A stretch of DNA of 50,886 nucleotides from DASUBN01 sp036263155 (lineage in GTDB: Bacteria; Pseudomonadota; Gammaproteobacteria; Natronospirales; REEB76): NCBI GenBank assembly GCA_036263155.1, contig DATAHN010000128.1, positions 1 through 50,886 of the forward strand, given 5' to 3'. Positions within the stretch are counted from its first letter, which is position 1. Every line of letters starts with the position of its first letter. Both the position numbers and the translations under genes were made by a program. The notes beneath the pieces were generated by a model that was not told the origin of the DNA, did no database searches, and saw only the letters and a program-made list of their open reading frames with translations. Positions 26,202 through 38,078 of this stretch are shown piece after piece.

Positions 26202-27412
26202 AGGCGCGCCTCCATCTGCGCGATCCGGGCGGGATCGATGTCGTAGTCCTTGCAGTCCACCACCCGCTCCACGCGCCAGGAGAAGCCGCCGTCGTGGATG
26301 CCGGGCGCTGCCAGGTTGAGCAGCGGCCTGCGCCGGTAGGGACGCCCTTCCCGGTCCCGCACCAGCATCACCACGGGCTTGAGGCGGCTGTCGGGATTAC
26401 TGGACATGACGATGCCGAGCGCGCCGGTGTTGAGCTCCACCAGGCTGCCGATGGGATAGATGCCGATGCAGCGGATGAACTCCTGCATCAGGTCTTCGCC
26501 GAAATCACGCGGCGCCCAGTGGAACATCATGTTGAGGCAGTTCGCGGCCGGGATACCTTCATGGTAGACGCGGTCGCTGCTGATGTCGTCGTAGACCTCC
26601 GCCACCGCCACCACCCGCACGTGCAAGGGGATCTCCTCGCCCTTGAGGCTGAAAGGGTAACCCTGCCCGCCGATGCGCTCGTGGTGCAGGTGCACCACGT
26701 CCAGCGCCAGCGGCGGGAAACCGCCCTGCTTGCGCAGCATCTGGTAGCCGTCGCCCGGGTGCTTCTTCAGGATGTCGAACTCGTCCTCGGTGAGCACGCC
26801 CGGCTTGTCGAGGATGGTGACCGGGGTGCGCATCTTGCCCACGTCGTGCAGCAGCGCCCCCAGGCCCACCTGCTCCAGGGTGTCCTTGGGCATGCCGAGA
26901 TGGGAGCCGAAGGCCACCGCCAGCACCGCGGTGTTGAAGCAGTGGTCGGCGGTGTGGGCGTGGCGATCCTTGAGGTTGGTGAGCCAGAGCGCCGCCTGGG
27001 GGTTCACCGCCACCAGCTCCACGAGCTGCTGCACCATGGCGCGGGTCTCGCGGGCATCCATGAGCTTGCCCAGGCGTGCGTCGTCCATGACCCGCTGCAG
27101 GTGGGGGTAGAGCTTCTGGCGATAGTCCAGCACGCGGCGTACCGCCAGCCGGAAGCCGCTGCGCTCGGGGGTCTCCTTGATGCCCGGCAGGGTGAGGTCC
27201 GCCACAGCCCCCTCGCGCGGCTCGGCCGGCCCGCCCAGGAGGCGGGCCTCGTCCACGAAGACGTACTGGCAGCATTCCTGGAGGGCGGAGAGCTGGTCCG
27301 GGGACTCGATGACGAAGCCCTGGAACAGGAAGGGGCTCTCCAGCCAGGGGCGGTCCAGCTCGGTCACATACATGCCCAGGCTGAGCTCGGATACGGGTAT
27401 TTTCCTGGTCAT
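26198..27412 (-). CDS. HD-GYP c-di-GMP phosphodiesterase with N-terminal DUF3391
   Basis: 404 residues. The N-terminal 120 residues match DUF3391 (RKIPVSELSLGMYVTELDRPWLESPFLFQGF). The HD-GYP domain shows HTADHCFNTAVLAVAFG, the HD pair His189-Asp190 in LLHDVGKM, HHERIGGQGYP with the Gly251-Tyr252-Pro253 signature, and VAEVYDDISSDR. It should hydrolyse c-di-GMP. The usual HHExxDGxGYP has Gly-Gly in place of Asp-Gly here, a modest change. The ATG at 27412 is preceded by an in-frame GTG at 27418; neither has a good ribosome-binding site. Confidence 0.9.
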   Translation of the reverse strand: MTRKIPVSELSLGMYVTELDRPWLESPFLFQGFVIESPDQLSALQECCQYVFVDEARLLGGPAEPREGAVADLTLPGIKETPERSGFRLAVRRVLDYRQKLYPHLQRVMDDARLGKLMDARETRAMVQQLVELVAVNPQAALWLTNLKDRHAHTADHCFNTAVLAVAFGSHLGMPKDTLEQVGLGALLHDVGKMRTPVTILDKPGVLTEDEFDILKKHPGDGYQMLRKQGGFPPLALDVVHLHHERIGGQGYPFSLKGEEIPLHVRVVAVAEVYDDISSDRVYHEGIPAANCLNMMFHWAPRDFGEDLMQEFIRCIGIYPIGSLVELNTGALGIVMSSNPDSRLKPVVMLVRDREGRPYRRRPLLNLAAPGIHDGGFSWRVERVVDCKDYDIDPARIAQMEARL

Positions 27413-27580
27413 CGGCACGTATTATGCCAGCCCTCCCGGAGGATACCCCCAGGGAAATCAATCCCCTGGAAGCGTCAACCGGCCCACCCAGGGGGCGTTA
27501 TAGCCCCCGACAGAAAGTGTCAGCCCTGGGGACTTTCGAGGATCCGGCCGCAGAGCCGGACACCACCTGGACTTGGGGTC

Positions 27581-27596
27581 AGGTTTTGCAAAACCT
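27581..27596. promoter_or_regulatory. Perfect 16-bp palindrome upstream of small secreted-protein gene
   Basis: aggttttgcaaaacct lies 36 nt before the ATG at 27633. It could be a regulator operator or a leader hairpin. A second stem (ccgg/ccgg around 27545-27559) lies just upstream. No matching regulator is identified. Confidence 0.4.
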
Positions 27597-27632
27597 TCAG
27601 GTATCCACTCACACAGCAATGGAGTACTCAGA

Positions 27633-27860
27633 ATGAAGCGTCAGATCGTCATCAGCGTCCTCGCCGCCTCCCTGCTGGCCTTCGCCGGCGTAAGCTTCGC
27701 CGCTGCCCCGGCCGCCGCTCCGGCTGCCCCGGCCGCTTCCACCGCCATGGCTCCGGCCCCGGCGAAGAGCGAGCACAAGAAGTCCAGCAAGCACAAGCAC
27801 AAGAGCCACAAGAAGTCGAAGGAAGCCGCTCCGGCTGCCTCGACCGGTGGCCACAAGTAA
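27633..27860 (+). CDS. Small secreted Ala/Lys/His-rich protein
   Basis: 75 residues from ATG 27633, with GGAG 8 nt before it. A signal peptide (cleavage near SFA-A, about 23) is followed by an Ala/Pro-rich stretch and a strongly basic Lys/His cluster at 45-63 (KSEHKKSSKHKHKSHKKSK). There is no Cys. This composition suggests a disordered, cationic periplasmic protein that could bind anions, metals or the envelope. It resembles the protein encoded at 33971-34318 on the other side of the Pst/Mgt block. The function is unknown. It has its own terminator. Confidence 0.78.
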   Translation: MKRQIVISVLAASLLAFAGVSFAAAPAAAPAAPAASTAMAPAPAKSEHKKSSKHKHKSHKKSKEAAPAASTGGHK

Positions 27861-27880
27861 TCCCGGACTTTCGGGATTAA

Positions 27881-27916
27881 AAAAGGGCGCGCAGTGATGC
27901 GCGCCCTTTTCTTTTG
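27881..27916 (+). terminator. Terminator after the small secreted-protein gene
   Basis: A 12-bp stem aaaagggcgcgc/gcgcgccctttt with 6-nt loop (27881-27910), followed by a pyrimidine- and T-rich tail. A smaller hairpin (aatcccg/cgggatt, 27859-27877) overlaps the stop codon. Confidence 0.9.
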
Positions 27917-27983
27917 GACCTTAGCCATCCATGGCGCACGTCTGAGCTCTTTCATCTCCCAGCCCCGCCATCCTTGGCGGGTC

Positions 27984-28013
27984 GCCCGCCGCATGCGGCG
28001 GGCCCCTTTTTCT
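27984..28013 (+). terminator. Second terminator-like palindrome upstream of pstB end
   Basis: A perfect 20-bp GC-rich palindrome (27984-28003) preceded by another stem (cccgcca/tggcggg, 27964-27981) and followed by a T-run at 28007-28011. It lies between the convergent small-protein gene and pstB. Read on the minus strand it has no T-run. Confidence 0.6.
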
Positions 28014-28033
28014 TTGTCTACTTTTCCGCTTGG

Positions 28034-28807
28034 TCAGCCGTACCTTCCGGTGATGTAGTCTTCGGTCTGCTTCCGGGCCGGATTGGTGAACAGCGTGCTG
28101 GTGTCGGCGAACTCGATGAGGTCCCCGAGGTACATGAAGGCGGTGTAGTCGGACACGCGCGCCGCCTGCTGCATGTTGTGGGTGACGATGACGATGGTGT
28201 AGTCCTTCTTGAGCTCGGCGATGAGCTCCTCCACCTTGAGGGTGGAGATGGGATCCAGCGCCGAGGCCGGCTCGTCCAAGAGCAGCACCTCAGGCTTGAC
28301 CGCGATGGCGCGGGCGATGCACAGCCGTTGCTGCTGGCCGCCGGAGAGACGGGTGCCGCCCTGGTGTTGCTTGTCCTTGACCTCGTCCCACAGCGCCGCC
28401 TTGCGCAGCGCCCACTCCACCCGCTCGTCCATCTCGTTGCGCGGCACCTTCTCGTACAGGCGCACGCCGAACGCGATGTTCTCGTACACCGACATGGGGA
28501 ACGGGGTCGGCTTCTGGAACACCATGCCGACCTTGGCGCGCAGGAGGTTGAGGTCCTGGCCGGTGGCCAGGATGTTGCCGCCGTCGAGGATCACCTCGCC
28601 GGTGGCACGCTGCTCGGGGTACAGCTCGTAGATCCGGTTCATGGTGCGCAGCAACGTGGATTTCCCGCAGCCGGAGGGGCCGATGAACGCGGTCACCTGC
28701 TTCTCGGGGATCTGCAGGTCGATTCCGTGCAGGGCATGGAACTTCCCGTAATAGAAGTCCAGCTTGCGGATGTCGATCTTGGCGTTGTCGATGCGGGGCG
28801 AACTCAT
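28034..28807 (-). CDS. pstB: Phosphate ABC transporter ATPase PstB
   Basis: 257 residues, the usual PstB length. Walker A GPSGCGKST (43-51), signature LSGGQQQRLCIARA, Walker B VLLLDEPASALDP, and the PstB-typical ends LDFYYGKFHAL and TEDYITGRYG. It energises high-affinity phosphate import with PstA and PstC. Four nt separate it from pstA. No phoU follows; the region downstream is an intergenic hairpin zone. Confidence 0.97.
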   Translation of the reverse strand: MSSPRIDNAKIDIRKLDFYYGKFHALHGIDLQIPEKQVTAFIGPSGCGKSTLLRTMNRIYELYPEQRATGEVILDGGNILATGQDLNLLRAKVGMVFQKPTPFPMSVYENIAFGVRLYEKVPRNEMDERVEWALRKAALWDEVKDKQHQGGTRLSGGQQQRLCIARAIAVKPEVLLLDEPASALDPISTLKVEELIAELKKDYTIVIVTHNMQQAARVSDYTAFMYLGDLIEFADTSTLFTNPARKQTEDYITGRYG

Positions 28808-28811
28808 GAGG

Positions 28812-29666
28812 TCATTTCCCGAATGAATTGGAGCGCAGCAGGAGGCGGGCCGCGATGCTGAGCACCAGGATCGCTGTAGTGATCATCAGCGCCCCGGCCC
28901 AGGCCAGGTGCTGCCAGCCCTCGTAGGGACTCATGGCGAACTGGAAGATCATCACCGGCAGGTTCGCTATGGGCTGCGACATGTCGGTGCTGCGGAACTG
29001 GTTGTTGAGCGCGGTGAACAAGAGCGGCGCAGTCTCGCCGCTGATGCGGGCGATGCCGAGGATCACGCCGGTGAGCATGCCGGCCAGCGAGGCGCGGTGC
29101 ACGATGAACACGGTGACCTTCCAGCGCGGAGCGCCCAGGGCGGCGGCGGCCTCGCGCATCTGGTCCGGCACCAGCCGCATCATGTCCTCGGTGGTGCGCA
29201 GCACCACCGGCAGCATGATGATGGCGAGCGAGAGCCCGCCGGCCCAGCCGGAGAAGTGCCCGAGCGGCCCGACCGCGACGCCGTAGACGAACACGCCGAT
29301 GACGATGGAGGGCGCCGACAGCAGGATGTCGTTGACGAAGCGGATCACCGAGGCCATGCGGTTGGCGCGGCCATATTCGGCGAGCCAGGTGCCGGCCATG
29401 AGCCCGACCGGCGTGCCCAGCCCCACGCCCACCGCGGTCAGGAGCAGCGAGCCGATCATGGCGTTGGCCATGCCGCCCTCGGCGCCCGGCGGCGGCGTGT
29501 CGAGCGTGAACAGCTCGAGGTTGATGCTATGCAGGCCGTGGCTGAGCAGCGTCCACAGCAGCCAGGCCAGCCAGAACAGGCCGAACACCGTGGCGACCAT
29601 GGACATGCCCAGGTTGAACACGTTGAGGGCGCGGCGGAACAGGTAGCGGCGGCTGTTGTGCTGCAT
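28812..29666 (-). CDS. pstA: Phosphate ABC transporter permease PstA
   Basis: 284 residues with six membrane helices. The binding-protein-dependent permease motif EAAAALGAPRWKVTVFIVHRAS lies in the cytoplasmic loop, and ETAPLLFTA near the C-terminus is typical of PstA. The start shares one base with the pstC stop, so translation is coupled. Confidence 0.95.
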   Translation of the reverse strand: MQHNSRRYLFRRALNVFNLGMSMVATVFGLFWLAWLLWTLLSHGLHSINLELFTLDTPPPGAEGGMANAMIGSLLLTAVGVGLGTPVGLMAGTWLAEYGRANRMASVIRFVNDILLSAPSIVIGVFVYGVAVGPLGHFSGWAGGLSLAIIMLPVVLRTTEDMMRLVPDQMREAAAALGAPRWKVTVFIVHRASLAGMLTGVILGIARISGETAPLLFTALNNQFRSTDMSQPIANLPVMIFQFAMSPYEGWQHLAWAGALMITTAILVLSIAARLLLRSNSFGK

Positions 29667-30625
29667 CAGGTCTTCGCCCCCTCGCGCGCCGCGACCCGGA
29701 TGAGCAGCAGCTTGGCGATGGCCAGCACCACGAACGTGACCAGGAACAGGATCAGGCCGAGGGCGATCAGCGAGGAAGTGTACTTCTCGCCCACCGCCTC
29801 GGAGAACTCGTTGGCGAGCGTCGAGGAGATGGTGTTACCCGGCATGAACAGGGCCTTGCTGATGTCATGGCTGTTGCCGATGACGAAGGTCACCGCCATG
29901 GTCTCGCCGAGCGCGCGGCCAAGGCCGAGCATGATGCCGCCCACCACGCCGACTCGGGTGTAGGGCAGCACCACGCGCCACATCACCTCCCAGGTGGTGC
30001 AGCCGATGCCATAGGCGGACTCCTTGAGCACCAGCGGCACCACGTCGAACACGTCGCGCATCACCGAGGTCACGAACGGGATGACCATGATGGCGAGGAT
30101 GAGGCCGGCGGTGAACACGCCGATGCCGATGGGCGGGCCCTGGAACAGGCCGCCGATGAGCGGCCACTTGCCGAGGTGCGCGGTTATCCAGGGCTGGACC
30201 TTCTCCGCGAACAGCGGCGCGAACACGAATAGTCCCCACATGCCGTAGATGATGCTGGGGATGGCGGCGAGCAGTTCCACCGCGGTGCTCACCGGGCGGC
30301 GCAGCCAGGCCGGCGCGAGCTCGGTGACGAAGAGCGCGATGCCGAAGCTCACCGGCACGGCGATGATGAGCGCGATGGCCGAGGTCACCAGGGTGCCGTA
30401 GATGGAGGTGAGCGCCGAGTACTGGTCGCTGACCGGGTCCCATTCGGTGCTGGTGAAGAACTTGAAGCCGAAGGTGTGTAACGCCGGCCAGGCCTTGAAG
30501 ATGAGCAGGCCGATGATGGCCAGGATCAGCGCCAGCACCGTGAGCGCGGCGAACTGGGTGACCCCCTTGAACACCATGTCCGCGGCGTTGTCCCGCCAGC
30601 GTGTGTTGTGCGTGTTGCCGCTCAC
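29666..30625 (-). CDS. pstC: Phosphate ABC transporter permease PstC
   Basis: 319 residues with six membrane helices. Characteristic blocks are IYGTLVTSAIALIIAVPVSFG, ELLAAIPSIIYGMWGLFVFAP, the EAA loop KESAYGIGCTTWEVMWRVVLP and LGRALGETMAVTFVIGNS. The frame is open to 31126, but the extra residues are non-coding and include the Pho box. I choose the GTG at 30625, with GGGAAG upstream. It is first in the pstCAB operon; a pstS gene is not adjacent. Confidence 0.92.
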   Translation of the reverse strand: MSGNTHNTRWRDNAADMVFKGVTQFAALTVLALILAIIGLLIFKAWPALHTFGFKFFTSTEWDPVSDQYSALTSIYGTLVTSAIALIIAVPVSFGIALFVTELAPAWLRRPVSTAVELLAAIPSIIYGMWGLFVFAPLFAEKVQPWITAHLGKWPLIGGLFQGPPIGIGVFTAGLILAIMVIPFVTSVMRDVFDVVPLVLKESAYGIGCTTWEVMWRVVLPYTRVGVVGGIMLGLGRALGETMAVTFVIGNSHDISKALFMPGNTISSTLANEFSEAVGEKYTSSLIALGLILFLVTFVVLAIAKLLLIRVAAREGAKT

Positions 30626-30726
30626 GGTCCGGCTTCCCGTCTCTATGGTTTCTTCTGACAACACCGCTGCACCGGTGGCATGCCCTACGGACACCCCACC
30701 GGCCTCCCCGCCTGTCTGGTCGGGGC

Positions 30727-30760
30727 AGTCTAGGGGGGGAATATGGCATAAATATGACAG
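30727..30760 (-). promoter_or_regulatory. Pho box and promoter of pstCAB
   Basis: On the minus strand ctgtcatatttatgccat (30743-30760) matches the PhoB box of two CTGTCAT repeats separated by 4 bp (7/7 and 5/7). Ten bp downstream lies TAGACT (30727-30732), a usable -10 at the spacing seen in PhoB-activated promoters, where the box replaces the -35. The pstC start is about 100 nt further. The Pst operon is therefore expected to be induced by phosphate limitation. Confidence 0.85.
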
Positions 30761-30838
30761 CCGGGGCATCCGGATTGTCCCGGGCCAGACAACAGCCTTA
30801 CCTGAGTATTCCGGTGGGGCTTTTTTAGCCAAAAGTAT

Positions 30839-30968
30839 CTCAGGAGCGTAGCGAGCGAAGGCAGGGCTAGGCGGGCGAGGCGAGCAGGAGGGAATGCACT
30901 CTTGGTGTGCATGACCGACTGCGAGTCCGAAGCCCAACAACGCCCTGCCGAGCGCAGCAGCTCCTGAG
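30839..30968. repeat. 130-bp imperfect palindrome between mgtA and pst promoter
   Basis: Outer arms ctcaggagc (30839-30847) and gctcctgag (30960-30968), second arms with ggcagggc and gccctgcc, and a central hairpin atgcac/gtgcat near 30903 share one centre. In RNA it would fold into one long stem. It lies 7 nt after the mgtA stop on the minus strand and could act as terminator or be a REP-like or miniature element. A T-rich minus-strand tract is not directly adjacent. Confidence 0.6.
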
Positions 30969-30975
30969 GCAGCTT

Positions 30976-33669
30976 TCAGTCCAGACCGAAGCGGCGGATG
31001 AGGTGCGACTTCGACCACTGGGTGAGGGCCACGTAGCCCACCACGATCAGCGGCATCACCAGCAGGAACGGCAGCGGCACCGGCACCATGCCGAAGCCAT
31101 GGGCGAGGCTGCTGAACGGCAGCCACAGGCCCACCAGGCAGACCAGGACGGTGGTGAGCAGGAGCGGCAAGCTCGGCCAGCTCTGCAGGAAAGGCACCTT
31201 GCCGGTGCGGATCACGTGCACGATCAGCGTCTGGCTCACGATGGATTCGACGAACCAGCCGCTCTGGAACAGCTTCTCATCGTGCAAGGCACCGAAGAAA
31301 TAGATGAGCACGAAGAAGGTGACGAAATCGAACACCGAGCTCACCGGCCCGATGCGCAACATGTATTGCCTGATGGTCTCGAGGTCCCAGCGCCGCGGCT
31401 TCTCCAGGTACTCCGGGTCCACGTTGTCCGTCGTCATGGCGGTCTGGGAGAAGTCATAGAGCAACGTGTTGACCAGCACCTGGATGGGTGCCATGGGCAC
31501 GAACGGCAGGAACAGGCTCCCCAGCACCACGCTCACCATGTTGCCGAAGTTCGAGCTCGCACTCATGCGGATGTACTTGAGGATGTTGCCGAAGACCTTG
31601 CGGCCCTCCAGCACGCCCTGCTCCAGCACCAGCAGGTTCTTCTCCAGCAGGATGATGTCGGCCGACTCCTTGGCGATGTCCACCGCAGTGTCTACCGAGA
31701 TGCCTACGTCGGCGGCCTTGAGCGCCGGGCCATCGTTGATGCCGTCGCCCAGGAACCCCACCACGTGGCCCTTGCGGTGCAGCGCACGGATCACCCGCGC
31801 CTTCTGCTGCGGCGAGAGCTTGGCGAAGAGGGAGGTGGTCTCGGCCGCTTCCGCCAGCGCCGCGTCGTCCATCTGCTCCAGGTCCCGGCCCAGCAGGATG
31901 TGGGAGACCTCGAGTCCCACCTCGGAACAGATCTTGCGGGCGACGGTATCGTTGTCGCCGGTGAGCACTTTCACGGCCACGCCATGCTGGTTCAGCCGGG
32001 CGATGGCCTGGCCGGCGCTCTCCTTGGGCGGGTCCAGGAACGCGATGTAACCGAGCAGCGTCATGCCGCGCTCGTCGGCGACGCTGTAGGCACGCTTGGG
32101 CTCGATGGTCTCACGGTAGGCTACGGCGATGACGCGGAAGCCGTCCTCGTTGAGCGCCAGGGTCACGTCGCGGATGCGTACTAGGTCATCCGGCACCAGC
32201 GGCTCGGTCTCGCCCTCGATCTCCGCGTGGGTGCAGATGCTGAAGATCTCCTCCACGGCACCCTTGCAGATGATGACGTGCCGCTCCTCCTCTTCCTCCA
32301 CCACCACCGACATGCGGCGGCGCTGGAAGTCGAAGGGGATCTCGTCCACCTTGCGGTAGTTCTCCTCCGGGTGCAGGTCGGCGTACATCTCGACCTTCTC
32401 CAGCACCGCCACGTCCAGCAGGTTGCGCAGGCCGGACTGGTAGTAGCTGTTGAGGAAGGCGAACTCCAGCACCCGCTCGCTCTCCACGCCGTGGAGGTCC
32501 ACGTGCTTCTCCAGGAATACCTTGTCCTGGGTCAGGGTGCCGGTCTTGTCCGTGCACAGCACGTCCATGGCGCCGAAGTTCTGGATGGAGCTGAGCCGCT
32601 TCACGATGACTTTGTGGCGCGACATCACGAGCGCGCCCTTGGCGAGGTTGCTGCTCAGGATCACCGGCAGCATCTCGGGGGTGAGGCCCACCGCCACCGC
32701 CATGGCGAACAGGAAGGCATCGCCCCAGGCGTGCTTGGTGAGGCCATTGATGAGGAACACCAGCGGCACCATCACCGCCATGAACTTGATCATGAGCCAG
32801 GTGAAACGATGCACGCCGCGGTCGAAGCTGGTCTGCACCCGCTCGTGCCCGAGGGTGCCGGCGAGTGAGCCGAAATAGGTGTCGGCGCCGGTCATCACCA
32901 CCAGCGCGATGGCGGTGCCGCTGACCACGTTGGTGCCCATGAAGCAGAGGTTCGGCAGGTCCAGCGGGCTGCCGGCGGCCTGCTCCACGGCGCTGGCGCG
33001 CTTCTCCACCGGCAGCGACTCGCCGGTCAGGGCCGATTGGTTCACGAACAGGTCCTTGGCGGAGAGCAGGCGCACGTCCGCCGGGATCATGTCGCCGGCG
33101 GAGAGCTGCACCAAGTCGCCGGGCACCAGTTCGTCCAGCGGCACCTGCTTGCGCAGCGCGCGATAGGCGACCCGCGGCCCGCCGTCCGCGTCCTCCTCCG
33201 GCTCGCCCTCCTCCTCCACCTCTTCACGGCGCAACACGGTGGCAGTGGTCTTGACCATGGACCGCAGCTTCTCGGCAGCGGCGTCGGAACGGGCTTCCTG
33301 CACCCAGGACAATCCCACCGACAGCACCACCATGAAGGTGATGATGACGGCGCCATCCAGGTCGTGGGTCACCGCCGAGACCGCCGTCAGCACGATGAGC
33401 AGCACGTTGAGCGGGTTGGCGAGGCGCACCGCCAGCTGATAGAGGAACCCGTGCTCGGGCTCCATGACCACGGCATTGGGACCGTACTCCGCCAGGCGCT
33501 CCTCGGCGTCCGTCTCCGCGAGGCCCTGGATGCCGGTGTGGAATTCGTCGAAGGTGTCGTCCGCCGCCATGCGGCTGACCTCGGCCAGGCGCGCGGACAC
33601 GCGCCCGCTGCGCTCACCCTGGGTGTCGCCGCTGCCGCGCAGGAGTCCACTGAGTCTGTCGAAGGCCAC
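30976..33669 (-). CDS. mgtA: Magnesium-importing P-type ATPase (MgtA/MgtB family)
   Basis: 897 residues, the usual size for the P3B family. Features are the N-terminal FDEFHTGIQGL domain, membrane pair with NPLNVLLIVLTAVSAV, the actuator loop with DELVPGDLVQLSAGDMIPAD and ALTGES, phosphorylated Asp374 in CTDKTGTLT, KVLTGDN and the hinge FLGDGINDGPALKAADVGISVD, then six C-terminal helices. It imports magnesium using ATP. The start is a GTG at 33669; an internal ATG at 33570 is possible. A 250-nt leader precedes it. The family assignment is firm; MgtA versus MgtB is not distinguished. Confidence 0.93.
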   Translation of the reverse strand: MAFDRLSGLLRGSGDTQGERSGRVSARLAEVSRMAADDTFDEFHTGIQGLAETDAEERLAEYGPNAVVMEPEHGFLYQLAVRLANPLNVLLIVLTAVSAVTHDLDGAVIITFMVVLSVGLSWVQEARSDAAAEKLRSMVKTTATVLRREEVEEEGEPEEDADGGPRVAYRALRKQVPLDELVPGDLVQLSAGDMIPADVRLLSAKDLFVNQSALTGESLPVEKRASAVEQAAGSPLDLPNLCFMGTNVVSGTAIALVVMTGADTYFGSLAGTLGHERVQTSFDRGVHRFTWLMIKFMAVMVPLVFLINGLTKHAWGDAFLFAMAVAVGLTPEMLPVILSSNLAKGALVMSRHKVIVKRLSSIQNFGAMDVLCTDKTGTLTQDKVFLEKHVDLHGVESERVLEFAFLNSYYQSGLRNLLDVAVLEKVEMYADLHPEENYRKVDEIPFDFQRRRMSVVVEEEEERHVIICKGAVEEIFSICTHAEIEGETEPLVPDDLVRIRDVTLALNEDGFRVIAVAYRETIEPKRAYSVADERGMTLLGYIAFLDPPKESAGQAIARLNQHGVAVKVLTGDNDTVARKICSEVGLEVSHILLGRDLEQMDDAALAEAAETTSLFAKLSPQQKARVIRALHRKGHVVGFLGDGINDGPALKAADVGISVDTAVDIAKESADIILLEKNLLVLEQGVLEGRKVFGNILKYIRMSASSNFGNMVSVVLGSLFLPFVPMAPIQVLVNTLLYDFSQTAMTTDNVDPEYLEKPRRWDLETIRQYMLRIGPVSSVFDFVTFFVLIYFFGALHDEKLFQSGWFVESIVSQTLIVHVIRTGKVPFLQSWPSLPLLLTTVLVCLVGLWLPFSSLAHGFGMVPVPLPFLLVMPLIVVGYVALTQWSKSHLIRRFGLD

Positions 33670-33970
33670 GCCTCACCTGCACCTTGTCGAAAGGTCATGG
33701 CACACCGAAGACGGTGCGCGAACGCTCATATCACGTCCGCGGCCGTCCAGGCATGCAGTGAAGCTTGTCGGGAACCGGCCGCGCTACCCTTCCGCATGGG
33801 GAGGGGCCGCGCGGCCTCAGGGGAGAGGTCAGTCGCGCGAGGCGCCACCGTGGCGGGAAGGGAACTGTCTTTTACAGCTACTGCCCACTTCGGGGCCTCT
33901 CGTGACTGGATTGGCGCGGATGCTAGTCCCGGCCTGCGGGGCTGTCAACGCATCCGCGCGCATTTCCAGG
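33670..33970 (-). other. 301-nt mgtA leader and promoter region
   Basis: The region has no standard gene. It contains a promoter (33920-33948), and then a roughly 240-nt leader. Near the start of mgtA a stem gcgcaccg/ggtgtgc (about 33703-33722) with cttc loop is visible. Two tiny ORFs, 33726-33797 and 33673-33729, overlap by ATGA just before the GTG of mgtA. Enterobacterial mgtA has a long regulatory leader with a leader peptide, so a similar role is possible. The peptides here are not proline-rich like MgtL. Confidence 0.45.
33920..33948 (-). promoter_or_regulatory. Sigma-70-type promoter for mgtA
   Basis: Perfect TTGACA -35 (33943-33948 complement), 17-bp spacer, and TAGCAT -10 (33920-33925). 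This gives a 5' leader of about 240 nt before mgtA. Confidence 0.6.
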
Positions 33971-34318
33971 TCAGAGCGGCGGAGTCTTGGTCGCGGGCTT
34001 CGTGGAGGGCTTGGGCGCGGCCTTGGTGGCCGGCTTGGGAGCATCCTGGCAGGGGTTGGCCTTGTGCTTGTGAGCCTTGGCCTGCTTCGGATCCTTCTTG
34101 CCCGCCTTGGCCATGGCCTTGTGCTTGCCCTTCTTCTTGTGGCCCATCTGCTTGCCGCAGTCGGTGGCCTTGGCGTCGCTGGCGGGAGCCGGCGCCGCGG
34201 TCTTCACCGCCGGGGCCTTGGGCTCGGCGGACTTGGGTGCAGCGGCGGGCGCGGCCCAGGCGAGGGTGACGGTCAGGGCGAGCAGGCCGCCCGCGGCGGT
34301 GGCGAGATAACGGTTCAT
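33971..34318 (-). CDS. Secreted Lys/Pro/Ala-rich protein with two cysteines
   Basis: 115 residues. A signal peptide (cleavage near AWA-A, about 22) is followed by low-complexity sequence: Ala/Pro/Lys repeats, a basic Lys/His/Gly centre at 60-86 (GHKKKGKHKAMAKAGKK, KAHKHK), Cys54 and Cys90 that could form a disulfide bracketing that basic region, and a Pro/Thr/Lys C-terminus. No known domain is recognised. It shares its style with the 75-residue protein at 27633-27860. Codon use looks like the neighbours. It lies 83 nt from metH and upstream of mgtA on the same strand. Confidence 0.7.
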   Translation of the reverse strand: MNRYLATAAGGLLALTVTLAWAAPAAAPKSAEPKAPAVKTAAPAPASDAKATDCGKQMGHKKKGKHKAMAKAGKKDPKQAKAHKHKANPCQDAPKPATKAAPKPSTKPATKTPPL

Positions 34319-34401
34319 GTCAGTCTCCTGGGATATCCGTGATGTCCGGTGCGCCGGATGCGCATGGCGCAGATATTACCCCGTCCCGGGCACCCAAGTC
34401 C

Positions 34402-38073
<3,672 letters not shown>

Positions 38074-38078
38074 GGATT

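Larger units (their letters stand above)
30626..30975. other. 350-nt intergenic region: pst promoter and large palindrome
   Basis: There is no gene here. The pst-proximal half holds a Pho box and -10; the mgtA-proximal half is a 130-bp imperfect palindrome. Both are listed separately. The pstC leader between them is otherwise unremarkable. Confidence 0.7.

Noticed and set aside
30626..31126. N-terminal extension of pstC
   Set aside because: The frame is open, but the translated residues look non-coding and cover the Pho box and palindrome; a PstC of 319 residues from GTG 30625 fits the family.
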